Shown here: positions 59,956 through 64,000 of the stretch, one piece after another
How positions within the stretch are numbered: position 1 is the stretch's first letter
How the letters are laid out: the number at the start of each line of letters is the position of its first letter
DNA from: Erythrobacter sp047872805
GTDB lineage: Bacteria; Pseudomonadota; Alphaproteobacteria; Sphingomonadales; Sphingomonadaceae
Assembly: GCF_047872805.1 (NCBI RefSeq)
Contig: NZ_JBLQUK010000015.1
Coordinates: 1-64,000 of the forward strand
Direction: 5' to 3'
DNA length: 64,000 nucleotides
The notes under the pieces: generated by a model
The model's input: the letters and a program-made list of their open reading frames with translations, nothing else
The model's database searches: none
Told to the model about the DNA's origin: nothing
Translations under genes and position numbers: made by a program

Positions 59956-61314
59956 TTAACCGTGCAAGATTTTCCCGATGGCGGCGGCGGCACCAATGCA
60001 ATCAAGATCACCCATGCGCGGACCGATGACCTGCATCCCGCAGGGCAGTTCGGCACCTTCATAGGTGCCGCTGCCAATCGGCAGGACGGTTGCAGGCAGA
60101 TTGGGAAATGTTGCCAGTCCCGCCCATGCTAACGCGCCGCCCGCAGGCAAATCCTGCCCGTTCACCCGGACTGTCGATCTAAAAACCGAGCCTTCAATAT
60201 GCGGGATTGCCAGCACCGGAGCAGGCGGGGCGAGCACAAAGTCATAGGTTTCGAACAGCCGCGCCCAATGCGCTTCATTGGCGGCCTGTGCGTCGAGCAG
60301 GTCGAACCAGTCGGCTGCGCTGGCATGTTTGCCGCTGGGCGAGGGGGCCCCGCGCGCCATGGCAGTGTTCATCATGCGCAGATAGGCGGCCTGCTGCGCT
60401 TCGAGATCGGGGATCAGACGGCTGGTGCGGTCGATGGAGATCCCGGCGGCGCGCAAAGCATCAATGGCGGCTTTGATCGGGTCAGCCACACTTGCATCCA
60501 CGGGGCTGCCGGGATGTTCGGTAATAGCGAGCAAGCGGCATTGGCGAAGCGGTTTTGCATGCGCGCCAAGCGTATATTGCGCGCTGATCTGCATCAGCAT
60601 GGCAAGGTCGGCGGCGTTGCGTGCCAGCGGCCCGGCAATCGAAAGCACGCCGTCATGCGCGGCGACAAAGCCTAGAGCCTTTGCCAGCATCGGATGATCG
60701 TGGCCGCGCTTTGAGATCAGCCCCCAGGTGCTCTTGTGCCCCCAGACGCCGCAGAAATGCGCAGGCACGCGCACCGATCCACCGATGTCTGTGCCAAAAT
60801 CGCAGGGCACCATGCCCGAGGCCACCGCCGCCGCGCTGCCGCCCGACGATCCGCCGGGGGAACGCGATGTGTCATGCGGGTTGCAGGTGCGGCCATAGAC
60901 CGGGTTAAAACTCTGCCAATCGGTGAGGTCGGTGGGCACATTGGTCTTCCCCAGGATCACTGCGCCCGCTGCCTTGAGCCTGCGGACCAGCTCGCTGTCA
61001 CGCGGTGCGATATAATCGGTATGCGCGGCGTGACCCCAGCAGGATTGCAGTCCCTCGACGTCAAAGCTTTCCTTGACCGTCATCGGCACGCCGAACAGCG
61101 GCTGATTATCCTTTGCCCCTTCGCGGTCCATCCGCTTTGCAGTGGCGGCGGCGCGTTCAAAATCGGGCACGGCGAGCGCGTCGATCTCGGCATCGAAATG
61201 CTCGATCCGCGTGATCGCTGCGTCAACCGCCTCGGTCACGCTCAGATCGCCTGCACGGATCAATGCCGCGGTCTCAAGCGCGCCGGGCTTATCGGTCAAT
61301 TGCGGGTAGGCCAT
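59956..61314 (-). CDS. amidase signature family enzyme
   Basis: 452 residues. The Ser-cisSer-Lys triad is in LFGVPMTVKESFDVEGLQ (Lys) and SRSPGGSSGGSAAAVASGM, with FGTDIGGSVRVPAHFCGVWG (nucleophile Ser). Amidases of this family hydrolyse a wide range of amides; the substrate is unknown. It lies alone between the PepSY gene and the broken epimerase gene, all on the minus strand. Confidence 0.92.
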   Translation of the reverse strand: MAYPQLTDKPGALETAALIRAGDLSVTEAVDAAITRIEHFDAEIDALAVPDFERAAATAKRMDREGAKDNQPLFGVPMTVKESFDVEGLQSCWGHAAHTDYIAPRDSELVRRLKAAGAVILGKTNVPTDLTDWQSFNPVYGRTCNPHDTSRSPGGSSGGSAAAVASGMVPCDFGTDIGGSVRVPAHFCGVWGHKSTWGLISKRGHDHPMLAKALGFVAAHDGVLSIAGPLARNAADLAMLMQISAQYTLGAHAKPLRQCRLLAITEHPGSPVDASVADPIKAAIDALRAAGISIDRTSRLIPDLEAQQAAYLRMMNTAMARGAPSPSGKHASAADWFDLLDAQAANEAHWARLFETYDFVLAPPAPVLAIPHIEGSVFRSTVRVNGQDLPAGGALAWAGLATFPNLPATVLPIGSGTYEGAELPCGMQVIGPRMGDLDCIGAAAAIGKILHG

Positions 61315-61353
61315 GTGTATTGATCCCCTCTCTCAACGCGAGGGCTTAGCGCG

Positions 61354-62332
61354 TCAGAGCGACGCGAGAAAGCGGTCTTCGGCTTCGTAGTCGAACAGAT
61401 CCCACGGATAGGCGGCAAGCTGCGGGAAGGCGGCAAGCCAGTCGGCGGGGTTGAGGCTGGCCAGCCAGGCGACTGCCGGGCCGCAATGGTCCGCATAGGG
61501 GAAAGGCTGTGGTTCGCCGAGATGCAATGCCTTCGAGCCGTCCACCGCGAAGGTTCCTGGGATCGACCACGGCGTGCGACCGATCAGCCCCTGTCCCCTC
61601 GACTGAGATGAAATCCACCTCGCGTTCGAGGAAATCGGCGATGGCGCGCCCGATCTCGATCACGCTCGGGCTGTCCGTGTCGGCGACGTTGAATACGCCG
61701 CCAACATCTCGCCGGGCGGCCTCGACAGCAGTCCACGCGATCTGCTCGACATCGGTGGTCTGAAACCGGGAGGAACCATTGAAGATCAGCGGGATTCGCC
61801 CGCGTCCGTCTAGCACCCGTTTCACAAACCACCACTCGCGCGGATGCCGCGACCATTTCCCGTAGATCGCGCAAGGGCGTAGGATCGTCGCTCGGTCCCC
61901 GAACAGATCGAGCGCACGGTTCTCCATCCGCCTCTTGCGGGTGGAGTAGCTTTCCGGCCCCGGCGCGACCGTCGCCTGTGCCTCTGTGATCTTGCCTTCA
62001 AATTCGGGATAGCCCTTGAGCGGTCCTTCATCGAGCGTGCGGCCCATATCGTCGCAATACACGCTGGCTGACGAGATCACGACCAATCGCCCGACTTCAC
62101 CGGGATCGTAGCGTTCCATATCCTCGGCATCGAAGGCGATGGTGTCGAGAACGACATCGGCTACCGGCGCGGGATCGCTTCCGGCGACATATTCGCGCCA
62201 TTCTCGGGCGAATTCCTGCCATTGAGGCCGGGTGCGCGAGTGGATCGTAATGTCCCACCCTGCGCCGAAAAAAGCATATGCTGCGGCAACGCCGATCTGG
62301 CCCGCTCCGATGATGGCTACCGTGCGGGCCAT
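61354..62332 (-). pseudogene. NAD-dependent epimerase/dehydratase family gene with a frameshift
   Basis: The N-terminal ~245 residues are a Rossmann SDR-type protein: VAIIGAGQIGVAAAYAFFGA, LVVISSASVYCDDMGRTLDE, then Tyr-containing ESYSTRKRRMENRALDLFG and RPCAIYGKWSRHPREWW. After EGTG the frame changes: the annotated-phase tail is Arg-rich nonsense, whereas the -1 phase continues LIGRTPWSIPGTFAVDGSKA and a plausible end ALHLGEPQPFPYADHCGPAV to a stop at 61354. The break lies in the G-runs at 61588-61598 (one base too many). A real pseudogene or a sequencing error in a homopolymer. Confidence 0.75.
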
Positions 62333-62336
62333 GGCA

Positions 62337-63740
62337 TCACATATGGATCGGCTTGCCAGTTACAGCCATCGCCGCTTCCTTGAAGGCTTCGGCGTGGGTG
62401 GGGTGGGCGTGGCAAGTGTAGGCGATGTCTTCGGATGTAGCGCCGAATTCCATCGCCTGCGCCGCCTGCGCGATCATGGTTCCGGCGAGGCTGTTGATCA
62501 TCCATACGCCGACCACGCGGTCGGTTTCGGCATCGGCAATGACCTTGACGAAGCCATCGGTGTCGCGGTTGGCCTTGGCGCGGCTGTTGGCCATCATCGG
62601 GAATTTGCCGACCTTGATGCTCCCGCGTTCCTTGGCCTCTTCTTCGGTCAGGCCGACGCCTGCGATTTCGGGCGTGGTGTAGACGACGCTGGGGATGACA
62701 TCGTGGTTCACGATTCCAGTCTGTCCGGCGATATTCTCAGCAACGGCGATGCCTTCGTCCTCGGCCTTGTGCGCCAGCATCGGGCCCGGCGCGACGTCGC
62801 CAATCGCCCAGATGCCGGGCACCTGCGTGGCGAAATCATGGTCGATCTCGATCTGGCCGCGATTGTTGACCGACAGGCCCGCCTTGTCGAGCGCGAGGCC
62901 ATCGGTGTTGGGGCGGCGACCGATGGAGACGAGCACATGGCTGGCCTCGATCACCTGTTCATCTCCGCCCGCTGATTTCTCGACCGTCAGTTTGACGCCC
63001 TGCTTGTCAGCTTTCGCTCCGGTGACTTTGTGGCCGAGCATCATTGCCATGCCCTGCTTCTTGAAGATCTTTTGCGCTTCCTTGCGCACTTCGCCGTCCA
63101 TGCCGGGCAGCAGCTGGTCGAGGAATTCGACCACGGTGACCTTTGCGCCGAGACGCCGCCAGACGCTGCCCAGTTCAAGCCCAATCACGCCGCCGCCGAT
63201 CACCACGAGGTGTTCGGGCACTTCGGGCAAGTCGAGCGCGCCAGTGCTGTCCACGATCCGCTTTGCCGCATTGTCGACTTCGACGCCGGGCAGGGGGGTG
63301 ACGCTCGAACCGGTGGCAATGACGATGTCTTTCGCTGTGTGGACCGCGTCACCGACTTTGACCGTATGCGCGTCCTCGAACGTGGCGTGGCCTTTCAGCC
63401 AAGTTACCTTGTTCTTCTTGAACAGGAATTCGATTCCTCCGGTCAGATCGCCCACCGCCTTGGTTTTTTCCGCCAGCATCTTGTCCAGATCGAACGTGGC
63501 CTTGGCGTCGATCCCCCAAGTGGCGAAGTGACCCCCGGTCGCTTCCTCGAACAGTTCGGATGCGTGCAGCAACGCCTTTGAGGGGATGCAACCGACATTG
63601 AGGCAAGTGCCGCCGAGAGTCTCGCGGCTTTCGACGCACGCGGTCTTAAGGCCCAACTGCGCGGCGCGAATGGCGGCAACATAGCCGCCCGGGCCGGCAC
63701 CGATGATGAGAACGTCGTAATCGTAGGAGTGGTCAGCCAT
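62337..63740 (-). CDS. lpdA: dihydrolipoyl dehydrogenase
   Basis: 467 residues. FAD-binding VLIIGAGPGGYVAAIRAAQL, the redox disulfide in GGTCLNVGCIPSKALLHASE, NAD-binding VVIGGGVIGLELGSVWRRLG, and the C-terminal catalytic His-Glu in CHAHPTHAEAFKEAAMAVTG. It reoxidises dihydrolipoamide in 2-oxoacid dehydrogenase complexes; such complex genes are not in this window. The epimerase gene follows after four bases on the same strand. Confidence 0.96.
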   Translation of the reverse strand: MADHSYDYDVLIIGAGPGGYVAAIRAAQLGLKTACVESRETLGGTCLNVGCIPSKALLHASELFEEATGGHFATWGIDAKATFDLDKMLAEKTKAVGDLTGGIEFLFKKNKVTWLKGHATFEDAHTVKVGDAVHTAKDIVIATGSSVTPLPGVEVDNAAKRIVDSTGALDLPEVPEHLVVIGGGVIGLELGSVWRRLGAKVTVVEFLDQLLPGMDGEVRKEAQKIFKKQGMAMMLGHKVTGAKADKQGVKLTVEKSAGGDEQVIEASHVLVSIGRRPNTDGLALDKAGLSVNNRGQIEIDHDFATQVPGIWAIGDVAPGPMLAHKAEDEGIAVAENIAGQTGIVNHDVIPSVVYTTPEIAGVGLTEEEAKERGSIKVGKFPMMANSRAKANRDTDGFVKVIADAETDRVVGVWMINSLAGTMIAQAAQAMEFGATSEDIAYTCHAHPTHAEAFKEAAMAVTGKPIHM

Positions 63741-63841
63741 GGTTCGAATGATCCCGTTGTCTATGGCGTATCAATGTTCGTTCGGCCCCATTTAGGCATT
63801 AGGGGCGCAGAGTGCCATTGCTACTTTCGGCGCAGCACTTG

Positions 63842-64000
63842 TCATTTCTTGCGCCGCAAATGCCAGTAAATTCCGATAGTCACGTATTTTTCAATCGCCG
63901 GGACAATGGCGGGCAACAGCATTGCCTTCATCGCCAGCGATTTGAGCGGATGGCTGGAAATATTGCGGCGGGCGGATATGATATCGACCGGCAAGCCATT
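63842..64000 (-). CDS. C-terminal end of a gene cut by the window edge
   Basis: The last ~52 codons of a minus-strand frame that continues beyond the window: GLPVDIISARRNISSHPLKS, then AMLLPAIVPAIEKYVTIGIY and a basic end WHLRRKK. It is about 100 bases upstream of lpdA in the same direction. Family not recognised from this fragment. Confidence 0.5.
   Translation of the reverse strand, partial: NGLPVDIISARRNISSHPLKSLAMKAMLLPAIVPAIEKYVTIGIYWHLRRKK

Overview
The window reads as a chromosome segment of a GC-rich alphaproteobacterium. Protein sequences and gene content (MetZ, DUF6969-like, many outer-envelope small proteins, an str-S10-spc-alpha cluster with adk after secY) suggest the order Sphingomonadales, most likely an Erythrobacter-like member. 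This is inferred from sequence feel and gene order, not from a database search.

Layout. 0-1 kb: a decayed large serine recombinase lies against the 3' end of a tRNA-Gln gene, so the left edge looks like the scar of an integrated element. 1-10 kb: metabolic and detoxification genes (GPH-family transporter, YghU-type glutathione enzyme, glutamine-dependent NAD synthase, EamA exporter, azoreductase-pirin pair with a divergent LysR regulator and a palindromic operator). 10-13.2 kb: a minus-strand cluster ilvE-small membrane protein-relic-small membrane protein-trhO-GST that carries the footprint of a tandem duplication. It is preceded by an 18-codon ORF with a near-perfect ribosome binding site and an intrinsic terminator. 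13.4-24 kb: lipoprotein, tlyA, DUF6969-like, a Cys-repeat lipoprotein, tspO, ubiK-like, recO, leuB, a GT2-GtrA glycosyltransferase facing a PMT-type mannosyltransferase, a TetR module with two operators, and metZ. 24-33.4 kb: a SulP transporter behind a structured leader, then an accessory stretch with two DNA modification/restriction loci (an adenine methyltransferase with a possible fused nuclease, and a cytosine methyltransferase with a GIY-YIG endonuclease) mixed with apaG, a LysR regulator and an HTH-like protein.

33.7-55.5 kb: the ribosomal cluster, all on the plus strand: rpsL-rpsG-fusA-tuf, then rpsJ-rplC-rplD-rplW-rplB-rpsS-rplV-rpsC-rplP-rpmC-rpsQ, then rplN-rplX-rplE-rpsN-rpsH-rplF-rplR-rpsE-rpmD, an inserted secreted-protein gene, rplO-secY-adk, an inserted exported SRPBCC-like gene, and rpsM-rpsK-rpoA-rplQ, closed by a strong terminator. 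Stable hairpins occupy many of the intercistronic gaps. 55.5-64 kb: exported serine hydrolase, two related exported Arg/Asp-rich proteins, a TRIC-type channel, a PepSY membrane protein, an amidase, a frameshifted NAD-dependent epimerase, lpdA and the end of one more gene.

The least expected signal is a dispersed repeat of about 70-100 bases. It is present four times plus one short form, and is built from hairpins whose stems change in a compensatory way while the loops (GCA, GACT/GACC, GGAT) and a GCAAG linker stay fixed. The other notable items are the ilvE/trhO duplication relic, the 18-codon ORF ahead of ilvE, the structured RNA ahead of the SulP gene, and the Cys-repeat lipoprotein.
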